A DNA stretch of 64,000 bases from Candidatus Parvarchaeota archaeon (GTDB lineage Archaea > Nanobdellota > Nanobdellia > WJKC01): NCBI GenBank assembly GCA_030615175.1, contig JAUWZX010000001.1, forward strand, positions 325,840 through 389,839, written 5' to 3'. Shown here piece by piece: positions 15,971 through 24,004 of the stretch; within the stretch, counting starts at the first letter, position 1, and each line of letters begins with the position of its first letter. A program made the translations under genes and the position numbers. The notes below the pieces were generated by a model, which saw only the letters and a program-made list of their open reading frames with translations, did no database searches and was not told the DNA's origin.

Positions 15971-17878
15971 TTAAAACCACTTAATCACGTCATTAATGCC
16001 TTTAAGCATTTCTGAGAAGTAATTTCTTAACGCGATTTCAGGGTCTTTTTTGAATTCGTCAAGTAGTTTAAGTAATTCAGGACTCTTGCCGAATTCTTTG
16101 CTGGCTTCTTTATAAAAATTAATTATTACGTCTTTAGTTCTTCTTGTTTCATAAAAAGTAGGGTATGCTTTTGCCTTGGCAGAGTAATTCATTAAACCCT
16201 GCAGTAATTTCTTGCAGTGCTCATAATAATTAATGTTTAATCCTAAGCCTTCATTAATTAATTTAGGAATTATTTTTTCAGCCCACTTCCTGTGAAACCT
16301 GCAGATGCCTGTATTCTCTGAGTATAATTCGTAAATGAATCTTTCAGCAGACATTTTCCCTAACTCGCGCGGAGGGTGGAATTCCTTGCCATAATAAGTT
16401 AAGAACTTGCCCATCATTGGTAATGGAACGTAGAAGCCTGGAACCCAGTACTCTGCAGGCGCTATGCATCCATTTCGCCCGAATGGTATGTAATTAGCCA
16501 GGTCAGTGATGTTAATACCATAATCTTTCTTTAATTTCTTAACACCAACTCTTATTCCTTGCTTGAAAACGTTTAATGGTTTTTCTCCATTATTAATCAT
16601 GCGTGCAATCTTAATGCCTGCTCTTGAATGAATTCTTGAGTCACTTAACTTAACTTTCTTTAAGTCATAATTAATTTCTTTAACCCCTATAATTTCCTTA
16701 TTAATTAATCCCTTGCTGACTGCTTCAAGTATTAGGCTTATGATGTTGCCGAATTCTATTGCGCAGTAACCTAGTTCTTCAAGTTCACTTTCCAAGGCTT
16801 CAGCATGCCTTTGGTCAAATACTCCTGCATTAGGACCGCATGACTCGTAAGGTTCGTAATCTTTTTTATAATTCTTATAAACCTTCTTGCATCTTGCAGG
16901 GCATGCTTCACCGCAAGTCTTGAAACCTCTGGGCTTGATTATTTCATCATTCCACTGCTTTAAGTAATGATTCTTAACTAGCTTGTCATAAATTCTTTGC
17001 CTCACAGCCTTTGAAGTATTTACTGACTGCCAGTTAAGCATTGGAAGCCAGGCGCCCAGCGTTGTCATGTTAACCCCGAAAGTGCCTCCAGTTCCTAAGT
17101 TCTTCACGAATAAGTATTTCTCAACTGCCTTTAGTACTGATTGATTCATTGACTTGCCAAGAACTCTGTTGAATAATTCGTTAATCACTTTAATGTCTTT
17201 AAAATTCTTTTTGAAAATTCTTTCATCCCTGTTCCCGCCGTAAATTATTGCAGCAACATTATGGGCTTGAGCCATTATCGAGCCTAAGCCGCCGCTGCCT
17301 GCTACTCCTTCAGCGCCCCAGTCAAATTCATCACCCTTAATGACTACTCCTTTAATGAATCCAATACTAGTGTTAAACGCTGCAGGACCAGCGACTAGTA
17401 TTCTCCATTTTAAGCCTTTGAACTCTTTTTTATACTTATTTAGTAATGATTTCATGAATTTGGTTGTGCCTTGATTCACTGATTCATTGCTTACGTAATC
17501 AATTCTTGCATTTAATTCGCCGTCGTTCTTTATTATTATAACGCACGGCTTCTTTGCCTTCCCTGTTATGTTTATGAATTCTAAACCTGCTTTGTATAAT
17601 TCAATTGCTGCGCCGCCCAGCGTGCTCGCGAATAAGGTTTTAGTTAATGGTGATTTCGCGACGAATATTAAGCGGTAAGTGCCTGGGATTAATGTGCCTG
17701 TTATTGGCCCCCCGCCAATGCACAAGCAGTTTTCAGGGTTGTAAGGGTCTTTATTGTATGTCTTATTCTTGTTATGCCTGTATAATGCGTAGTCAAGGAA
17801 TCCTAAGTGTTTTGCATGATTAATCTTTTTTTTGGTAAATTTATTATTATTTAAATTAATTATTAAGGAGTTCATCAT
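15971..17878 (-). CDS. Aldehyde ferredoxin oxidoreductase family (tungstopterin enzyme)
   Basis: GGPITGTLIPGTYRLIFVAKSPLT, TLGGAAIELYKAG, CGEACPARCKKVY, GPNAGVFD, GAEGVAGSGGLGSIM, late Cys in ENTGICRFHRKW. Confidence 0.92.
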   Translation of the reverse strand: MMNSLIINLNNNKFTKKKINHAKHLGFLDYALYRHNKNKTYNKDPYNPENCLCIGGGPITGTLIPGTYRLIFVAKSPLTKTLFASTLGGAAIELYKAGLEFINITGKAKKPCVIIIKNDGELNARIDYVSNESVNQGTTKFMKSLLNKYKKEFKGLKWRILVAGPAAFNTSIGFIKGVVIKGDEFDWGAEGVAGSGGLGSIMAQAHNVAAIIYGGNRDERIFKKNFKDIKVINELFNRVLGKSMNQSVLKAVEKYLFVKNLGTGGTFGVNMTTLGAWLPMLNWQSVNTSKAVRQRIYDKLVKNHYLKQWNDEIIKPRGFKTCGEACPARCKKVYKNYKKDYEPYESCGPNAGVFDQRHAEALESELEELGYCAIEFGNIISLILEAVSKGLINKEIIGVKEINYDLKKVKLSDSRIHSRAGIKIARMINNGEKPLNVFKQGIRVGVKKLKKDYGINITDLANYIPFGRNGCIAPAEYWVPGFYVPLPMMGKFLTYYGKEFHPPRELGKMSAERFIYELYSENTGICRFHRKWAEKIIPKLINEGLGLNINYYEHCKKLLQGLMNYSAKAKAYPTFYETRRTKDVIINFYKEASKEFGKSPELLKLLDEFKKDPEIALRNYFSEMLKGINDVIKWF

Positions 17879-18210
17879 TATTTTTTAAAACCAAGTTGTA
17901 TTTTCTTCAACTTATTCTTGATTATTGCTATACTGAATACCAGAATTGAAGCCATTAATGCAAACATTTTATTAATTATTATTGAAATTTCAGGTACTTC
18001 TTGTTCTGATAGTCTTGCAGATATCATTGTTAATTCACTGAACTCGGAGAACAGCATGAGGATGCAGAATGATATTAAGCCAAGAATTAATAATTCAATG
18101 ATGTATTCTTTTATTTTAAGAGCTAGCGCGCTTAATTGAAGAGTGATTATTAAGATAGCGAATATTGAGAAGAATTGCATGAAGAACTCAATGTAGATGA
18201 TGGCTGTCAT
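17878..18210 (-). CDS. Small multi-TM protein, cassette partner B (copy 2)
   Basis: Paralog of ORF 11619-11933; ATGA-coupled to upstream partner. Confidence 0.6.
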   Translation of the reverse strand: MTAIIYIEFFMQFFSIFAILIITLQLSALALKIKEYIIELLILGLISFCILMLFSEFSELTMISARLSEQEVPEISIIINKMFALMASILVFSIAIIKNKLKKIQLGFKK

Positions 18211-18512
18211 TTCTTATTCGTCACCTCTAAGTAATTGAATAGTGAGAGTAGGATTATGATTAATCCTAATAATTTAATGATGCTATTAATTGAGTATAAG
18301 GGTATGTTAAGGTTTAGTAGTGAGTAAATAAAATTGCTTAATTCATATAAGCCAATCACTGCAATGCCTGCACTAATTTTCTTTATTAATTCAATGTTAT
18401 GTGGTTTAAGGGCTTTTTTCCATAATCTTAAAATAATTGCTGCAGAAAGTAGTAATGTAGTGGTTATTCCTTCAATTAATATTGTTATCATTATTGGAAT
18501 TATTAAACTCAT
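18207..18512 (-). CDS. Small multi-TM protein, cassette partner A (copy 2)
   Basis: Paralog of ORF 11338-11622; start at 18512 (MSLIIPIMIT) preferred since it avoids overlap with the pilin-like gene. Confidence 0.6.
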   Translation of the reverse strand: MSLIIPIMITILIEGITTTLLLSAAIILRLWKKALKPHNIELIKKISAGIAVIGLYELSNFIYSLLNLNIPLYSINSIIKLLGLIIILLSLFNYLEVTNKK

Positions 18513-18519
18513 TAGAAAT

Positions 18520-18975
18520 TTATAAGTCTTCGTAATTCCCTTCGCAAGTGCCTGTTTTTGATTGTTCAATGCCTGCTGAGTCCATGTAATTTATTGTGCA
18601 CGCGTAATTGTATGTTTCGCCAGTGATTCCTCTTAATTCATTCGTACATGTTGTGTTGCTGTAAATCTTGTAATTCTGCCCTATTGCTTCGTCTTTCATG
18701 AATACCCAGCAAGTATTAATTGCTGTTGTAATGCTCAGGTTGCGTGCAATGATTTCCTCGTTTTGGCTTTTAATGCTTGCTTGAATTATTCCTTTATTAT
18801 TTATTGAGTATTTTAATTCAATATCTTCAAGCAAGGCATTTATCTTCGTTGTTGTTTTGGATGTTATGTTAAAATTGAATATTCCGAATCCTCCCATTTC
18901 TCCAATTATTATTAATCCTGTTAGTATTATTATTCCTAGAATGATTATGTATTCAATTGTTCCTAATCCTTTCAT
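18520..18975 (-). CDS. Type IV pilin-like protein (class III/DUF361-like prepilin)
   Basis: N-terminus MKG-LGTIEYIIILGIIILTGLIIIG: KG cleavage site, E at +5, hydrophobic helix. Confidence 0.65.
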   Translation of the reverse strand: MKGLGTIEYIIILGIIILTGLIIIGEMGGFGIFNFNITSKTTTKINALLEDIELKYSINNKGIIQASIKSQNEEIIARNLSITTAINTCWVFMKDEAIGQNYKIYSNTTCTNELRGITGETYNYACTINYMDSAGIEQSKTGTCEGNYEDL

Positions 18976-19001
18976 ATTATTTGGTTAATCCTTTATCTTT
19001 T

Positions 19002-19517
19002 TTATTTCTTGCTAACAAGCGGATTGTCTTTTATGTAGAATCTGTATGGTAATCCTTCTCCTTGACTGAGACCTATTCTTGTTGTCTGTATTATTTCTTC
19101 TGGCTTTATTCCTTTTTCAATCCATAATTCATTACTTGTTAAACTCATGCCGTTATGCTTTCTTGTTATGCCTAATGCTTTTGTTACGAGTCCTGGACCA
19201 TTTGTTTTTCCTTTAATCCCTTTGACTGGTTCCACTGCTCTTATTAGTACTGCGCTTGGCACTCCTTCCTTGTCAGTTACTATGTTCATTAATTCATGCA
19301 TGCCGTAGCATAAGTAAATGTATAATACTCCTCCTTCATCATACATGACTGCGTTCCTTTTAGTCTTCTTCTTATACGCGTGGCTGCCAGGGTCACTTAT
19401 TGTGTATGCTTCTGTTTCAATAATAATGGCCTCCCTACCATTGTAGCATATCTTTTTGCCTAGCAGTTCTTTTGCAACTATTATCGCGTCACGAGTGTAG
19501 AATGATTTATCAAGCAT
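19002..19517 (-). CDS. 3-methyladenine DNA glycosylase (AAG/MPG family)
   Basis: ARELLGK-like KELLGKKICY, IIETEAY, YLCYGMHELMNIVT, VLIRAVEP, TNGPGLVTKALGI. Confidence 0.92.
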   Translation of the reverse strand: MLDKSFYTRDAIIVAKELLGKKICYNGREAIIIETEAYTISDPGSHAYKKKTKRNAVMYDEGGVLYIYLCYGMHELMNIVTDKEGVPSAVLIRAVEPVKGIKGKTNGPGLVTKALGITRKHNGMSLTSNELWIEKGIKPEEIIQTTRIGLSQGEGLPYRFYIKDNPLVSKK

Positions 19518-19543
19518 TAGTGTTAATGAATTCTAAGCCCTTT

Positions 19544-21481
19544 TTATTCTTTTTCTAAGTTTTTCGGCATTTTTTTCCCTGCTTTCTCGTATGCCTCTAT
19601 TGCGTCATATACCAATCCTTTTTCTAGTAGTTTGTTGCCGCATTTTATTAATCCTTGTTCGTTTCCTGCTTTTTCATATAATTTTATTGCGTTATCTATC
19701 CGTCCTTTTCTTAGTAGTTTGTTTCCGCATTTTATTAGTCCTTGTTTGTTTCCTGCTTTTTCATATGCTAGAATAGCGTTGTTTATCCTTCCTTCTTCCA
19801 GTGCTTTTTCTCCGCATTCTGTTAGTCCCTGTTTGTTTCCTGCTTTATCGTATGCTTTTATCGCGTCATCTATCCTTCCTTCTTCCAGTGCTTTTTCTCC
19901 GCATTCTATTAGTCCTTGTTTGTTTCCTGCTTTCCTATATACCTTTATTGCGTCATGTACCAATCCTTTGTCCAGTAATTTGTTTCCGAGCGTTATTAAT
20001 TCTTCTTTCCCTGCTTTATCATACGCCCTTATTGCTCTGTATGTCTGTCCTTTTTCCAGTGCTTTGTTTCCGCATTCTATTAGTCCTTGTTTGTTTTCTG
20101 CTTTCCCGTATGCCATTATTGCATCCTTTATCAATCCTTCTTCCAGTGCTTTGTCTCCGCATTCTATTAATCCTTTTTTGTTTCCTACTTTCCAGTGTAC
20201 TTCTATTGCACTATATATCTGTCCTTTTTCTAGTAGTTTGTTTCCGAACGTTATTAGTTCTTCTTTACCTGCTTTCTCGTATGCTTCTATTGCGTTAAAT
20301 ATCCTTCCTTCTTCTAATGCCTTGTTTCCGCATTCTATTAGTCCTTGTTTGTTTTCTGCTTTCCCGTATGCCATTATTGCATCCCTTATCAATCCTTCTT
20401 CCAATGCTTTTTTTCCGCATTCTATTAGTCCTTGTTTGTTTTCTGCTTTTTCGTATGCCATTACCGCGCTGCTTATCCATACTTTTTCTAGCAATTTGTT
20501 GCCGCATTCTATTAGTCCTTGTTTGTTTCCTGCTTTCCCGTATGCCATTACCGCGCTGCTTATCAGTCCTTTTTCCAGTAATTTGTTTCCGAGTGTTGTT
20601 AGCCCTTTTTTTTCGTAGTCGCTAAGTATTAATTCTTCTTCCATGTTCAGTATTATTTCTCCTAATTCTTCGTAATTGATTTTTAATCGTTTGGTTCTGT
20701 ACTTGTTTAATATAGGGTTTTCGTATTCTGTTTCCTCATCTTGCTTTATTTTATCCTTGATTACTTCTGCATGTGTTAATCCAATTTCAGGATCTTCTTT
20801 GCTGGCTGCTTTAATTACGTCTTTGATTATATCTCTATGAATGTTTTCGCCGTATTCATTTTTGAATTGCTGGTATATGTACCAGTTATTAATATGGATT
20901 CTCAGTGCTTTTTCAAAGCTTATTTTATTACTTAAGTCAGTGCGTCGTTCTTTTTCGATTAGTATTATTTTATCAGGTTCCTTGTTAATTATTGATTCTG
21001 CTTTCCATTTACCATTACTATGTGTTGCTTTGGTTTTGAATATGCCGTATGATTCATAGTCTACTTCAACTATTTCTATTGGGATTACTAATCCGTGAGC
21101 GCAGTTTCTTTGGTTGAGTATTTTTATTTTATTATTCCTTTTAGTGTATGGGTTTAAGTGTATGACTCTATCATTGTTGTATAAGCCGTAACCTGCTTCT
21201 GTTCTTGTTTGGGTTGTTAATAGTTTTAGTATTGCGTACTCAACGTCTTTTTCTTCGTGGTATAGTATTTTTTTTTCTTTGTGGTATAGTATCCTGATGC
21301 CTGTTTTAGTGAATGAGCCGTATTTATTACTAAGTATCCCTTTTACTTTCACTTCAAGTTCTTCTCCTGCTTCAGGCATTAATTCTGCTAAGTTATTTAA
21401 TCGCTGGTGAACGCTATTAATGTAATTATCCTTTTCTTCCTCATAAGCGTTAAATTCATTGATTAATCCATTTAAATCCAT
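19544..21481 (-). CDS. Tandem 28/29-residue (TPR-like) repeat protein, 12 repeats
   Basis: Repeats of form NKQGLIECGNKALEEGRIDDAIKAYDKAG; conserved N-terminal domain shared with ORF 21540-22262. Confidence 0.8.
   Translation of the reverse strand: MDLNGLINEFNAYEEEKDNYINSVHQRLNNLAELMPEAGEELEVKVKGILSNKYGSFTKTGIRILYHKEKKILYHEEKDVEYAILKLLTTQTRTEAGYGLYNNDRVIHLNPYTKRNNKIKILNQRNCAHGLVIPIEIVEVDYESYGIFKTKATHSNGKWKAESIINKEPDKIILIEKERRTDLSNKISFEKALRIHINNWYIYQQFKNEYGENIHRDIIKDVIKAASKEDPEIGLTHAEVIKDKIKQDEETEYENPILNKYRTKRLKINYEELGEIILNMEEELILSDYEKKGLTTLGNKLLEKGLISSAVMAYGKAGNKQGLIECGNKLLEKVWISSAVMAYEKAENKQGLIECGKKALEEGLIRDAIMAYGKAENKQGLIECGNKALEEGRIFNAIEAYEKAGKEELITFGNKLLEKGQIYSAIEVHWKVGNKKGLIECGDKALEEGLIKDAIMAYGKAENKQGLIECGNKALEKGQTYRAIRAYDKAGKEELITLGNKLLDKGLVHDAIKVYRKAGNKQGLIECGEKALEEGRIDDAIKAYDKAGNKQGLTECGEKALEEGRINNAILAYEKAGNKQGLIKCGNKLLRKGRIDNAIKLYEKAGNEQGLIKCGNKLLEKGLVYDAIEAYEKAGKKMPKNLEKE
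19570..20620. repeat. ~87-bp tandem repeats encoding the 29-residue units
   Basis: Recurrent ...CCGCATTCTATTAGTCCTTGTTTGTTTCCTGCTTT... about every 84-87 bp. Confidence 0.85.
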
Positions 21482-21558
21482 GAGTAGAGACTAATGATTA
21501 ATTTGATTTAAAAACTTTACTGGTGAGCGTAAATGAATTCTAAGCCCTTTTTATTCTT
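21482..21558. repeat. Copy of the gltX 3' end/intergenic segment (second copy of 22264-22340)
   Basis: GAGTAGAGACTAATGATTAATTTRATTTAAAAACTTTAC(T/G)GGTGAGCGTAAATGAATTCTAAGC present at both sites, few mismatches; partial third copy at about 19524-19565. Confidence 0.9.
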
Positions 21559-22262
21559 TTTCTAAGTTTTTCGGTATTTTTCCCTGCTTTCCTGTATGCT
21601 TCTTTTGCGCTGGTTATCCATCCTTTTTCCAGTGCTTTTTCTCCGCATTCTATTAATCCTTGTTTGTTTCCTGCTTTCTCGTATGCCATTACCGCGCTGC
21701 TTATCCATCCTTCTTCTAGCAGTCTGTTTCCGCATTTTATTAATTCTTCTTTTCCTGCTCTTTCGTATGCCATTATTGCGTCCTTTACCCTTCTTGCTTT
21801 TAATAATTTGTTTCCGAGTGTTATTAGTTCTTTTTTTCCTGCTTTTTCGTATGCCAGTATTGCGCTGTTCATCCATCCTTTTTCTAGTAATTTGTTTCCG
21901 AGCGTTATTAGTTCTTCTTTCCCTATTTTTTCGTAGGCCGCTATTTCTATTGGCATTACTAGTCCGTAAGCGTATTTTATTTGATTGAATGTTTGTATTT
22001 TATCATTCCTTGTTTTGGTTGTTAATAATTTTAGTACTGCGTACTCAGTGCCTTCTTCTTCATGGTATAGTATTCTGATGCCTGTTTTAGTGAATGAACC
22101 ATATTTATTGTTAAGTACTCTCTTAGCTTTCATTTCAAGTTCTTCTCTTGATTCAGGCATTAATTCTATTAAGTTGTTTAATCGCTGGTAAACGCCATTA
22201 ATGTAATCATCCTTTTCTTCCTCATAAGCGTTGAATTCATTAATTAATTCATTCAAGTTCAT
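21540..22262 (-). CDS. Shorter paralog of the repeat protein (4-5 repeats fused to same N-terminal domain)
   Basis: MNLNELINEFNAYEEEKDDYINGVYQRLNNLIELMPES vs MDLNGLINEFNAYEEEKDNYINSVHQRLNNLAELMPEA in the neighbour. Confidence 0.8.
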   Translation of the reverse strand: MNLNELINEFNAYEEEKDDYINGVYQRLNNLIELMPESREELEMKAKRVLNNKYGSFTKTGIRILYHEEEGTEYAVLKLLTTKTRNDKIQTFNQIKYAYGLVMPIEIAAYEKIGKEELITLGNKLLEKGWMNSAILAYEKAGKKELITLGNKLLKARRVKDAIMAYERAGKEELIKCGNRLLEEGWISSAVMAYEKAGNKQGLIECGEKALEKGWITSAKEAYRKAGKNTEKLRKRIKRA

Positions 22263-22298
22263 TGAGTAGAGACTAATGATTAATTTAATTTAAAAACT

Positions 22299-23951
22299 TT
22301 ACGGGTGAGCGTAAATGAATTCTAAGCTTTTCTTATTCTTTTTTTCAAGCCTTGCGAATGCGTAGCGCTGGAATTGAATTACTTCTCCTTTCTTAATCTT
22401 CTTACACTGCGCCTCGCAGTAACCATTATCCCATGAACCGTCAGGCATTAATACTCTGCACGTTAAGTACTTCTTATCTAGTACGTAGTGGATTTTCTTA
22501 ATGTCATAAACCGTTTTCTGGTCCTTAGCACGCTCAGCCCTGCCCTTACTAATTAATTTAATGTTCATGTAATCCATTAAACGCACTTTCATTCCTTTAC
22601 TTAATGCTTTCGCATCCCCCTCAGTAATCCATATAGTTTCCCCGTCCTTTATGATTAATTTCATTGGATTCTTAACGAATGAGTAACGCTTGCATTCTGA
22701 ATCTATTATTTTTCTATTAATAGTGTATAAACTTTCAATTGGCACTTTAACTTCTGCCTTGCTTAAACCCATTGATATTATGAACTCCCTTAATGCCTGC
22801 TTCTTGAACCCGCGCCTCTTAAGGCTCTGAACGCTCCAAGTCCTAGGGTCATCCCAGCCAGTGTACCTGCCTGACTCAACTTCCATTCTTGACTTGCTCT
22901 TACTAATCTTCGCTCCCTCTATCTGGAATAAACCGATAAGCATTATTTCAGGTTTTTCATTATAATCAAGGACGTTCCAGATAAATTCCTCCATCCTGCC
23001 TTCAATCATTAATTCCTTGCCCCTAATAATATGCGTGACTCCTAGCAGCATGTCATCAACAGCCCAACTCATTTCAAGCATAGGCCACACAGAATACTTA
23101 TTACCAATCCTTGCATGCTTCCTCTTGCTTATCCTGAATAATACTCTGTCCCTGAACGCAGGGTCCTTATCCTTCATATCAGTTTTTAACCTGACCACTG
23201 CTGTACCTTCATCGTATTCTTCTTTAAGCATGCTTTTCCATTTACTTAAATTCTTATTAACACTATTATTCCTATGCTCACAATCTATGCCTTTCGCCCT
23301 GTAATCCCTTATTAAGGCGTTAGGGCATTCGCAAACGTAAGCAGCGCCTTTCCTTATTAATTCCCCACCGTACTTGTAGAATAATTTCAAGCGGTCTGAC
23401 TTGTAAATGATTTTTGAGTCATATTTTATTCCTAACCATTTTATGGCTTCAGGTATTAACTTGTATGCTTCCCTTACTATTGGTTTCTGCTCGCTTCCAA
23501 TAGTGTCATCAATCACTAGTAATAATTTCCCTCCATACTTCTTTGCATACTCATCATTTATTATCATTCCCCTGATATTACCAATGTGTATTGCTCCTGA
23601 AGGAAATGGTGCTAAGCGCATTACTACTCTGCCCTTAAGTCCTGGTAGTTCAGGCAGCCCCGTTCTTACTTCTTTTTTTTCTAATTGTTCTGGGAATTGT
23701 TTTCTTAACATTTCTTCCTGTTCTTTAATCGTCATATTATTAACTTCTTTAATGACTTCCTTAACATTCTTCGTTAATTCCTTAATATTATCCTTCAAAC
23801 TGGGATTCTCGCCTATCATTTTAGGAATAATTGCTTTAAGCATTGCTTTTCCGTCATGAATCATGGCATTCTTCAAGGCATGCTTGAGCGCACAAGACTT
23901 TGTCTTGGCACCCAGAAAATCTTTGATTTTCTTGGGTATTGATGATTTCAT
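22299..23951 (-). CDS. gltX: Glutamyl-tRNA synthetase (archaeal type)
   Basis: MRLAPFPSGAIHIGNIRGMIINDEYAKKY, GAKISKSKSR, ending YAFARLEKKNKKSLEFIYAHP. Confidence 0.93.
   Translation of the reverse strand: MKSSIPKKIKDFLGAKTKSCALKHALKNAMIHDGKAMLKAIIPKMIGENPSLKDNIKELTKNVKEVIKEVNNMTIKEQEEMLRKQFPEQLEKKEVRTGLPELPGLKGRVVMRLAPFPSGAIHIGNIRGMIINDEYAKKYGGKLLLVIDDTIGSEQKPIVREAYKLIPEAIKWLGIKYDSKIIYKSDRLKLFYKYGGELIRKGAAYVCECPNALIRDYRAKGIDCEHRNNSVNKNLSKWKSMLKEEYDEGTAVVRLKTDMKDKDPAFRDRVLFRISKRKHARIGNKYSVWPMLEMSWAVDDMLLGVTHIIRGKELMIEGRMEEFIWNVLDYNEKPEIMLIGLFQIEGAKISKSKSRMEVESGRYTGWDDPRTWSVQSLKRRGFKKQALREFIISMGLSKAEVKVPIESLYTINRKIIDSECKRYSFVKNPMKLIIKDGETIWITEGDAKALSKGMKVRLMDYMNIKLISKGRAERAKDQKTVYDIKKIHYVLDKKYLTCRVLMPDGSWDNGYCEAQCKKIKKGEVIQFQRYAFARLEKKNKKSLEFIYAHP
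23890..23936. repeat. Two-hairpin palindromic element (copy B) inside gltX coding sequence
   Basis: GC-a-CAAGAC-TTT-GTCTTG-GC then CCC-A-GAAAATC-TTT-GATTTTC-T-t-GGG. Confidence 0.7.
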
Positions 23952-24004
23952 TATTAATTATTTAGCAATCCCTTATTTTTATACCATATGGAATTCGTCA
24001 CACG

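Noticed and set aside
19632-20618. Long plus-strand ORF of 328 aa (and 19801-20298, 20317-20625)
   Set aside because: Antisense shadow of the 87-bp tandem repeats; open only because the repeat lacks stops in that frame. The minus strand has the coherent repeat protein.
19570-20620. Possible CRISPR-like or satellite array
   Set aside because: Period is 84-87 bp with no unique spacers, and codes for a coherent protein repeat.
21562-21988. ORFs 21562-21876 (-), 21596-21988 (+), 21664-21936 (+)
   Set aside because: Alternative-frame shadows of the 240-aa repeat gene.
23407-23859. Plus-strand 150-aa ORF
   Set aside because: Antisense to gltX with low-complexity composition.
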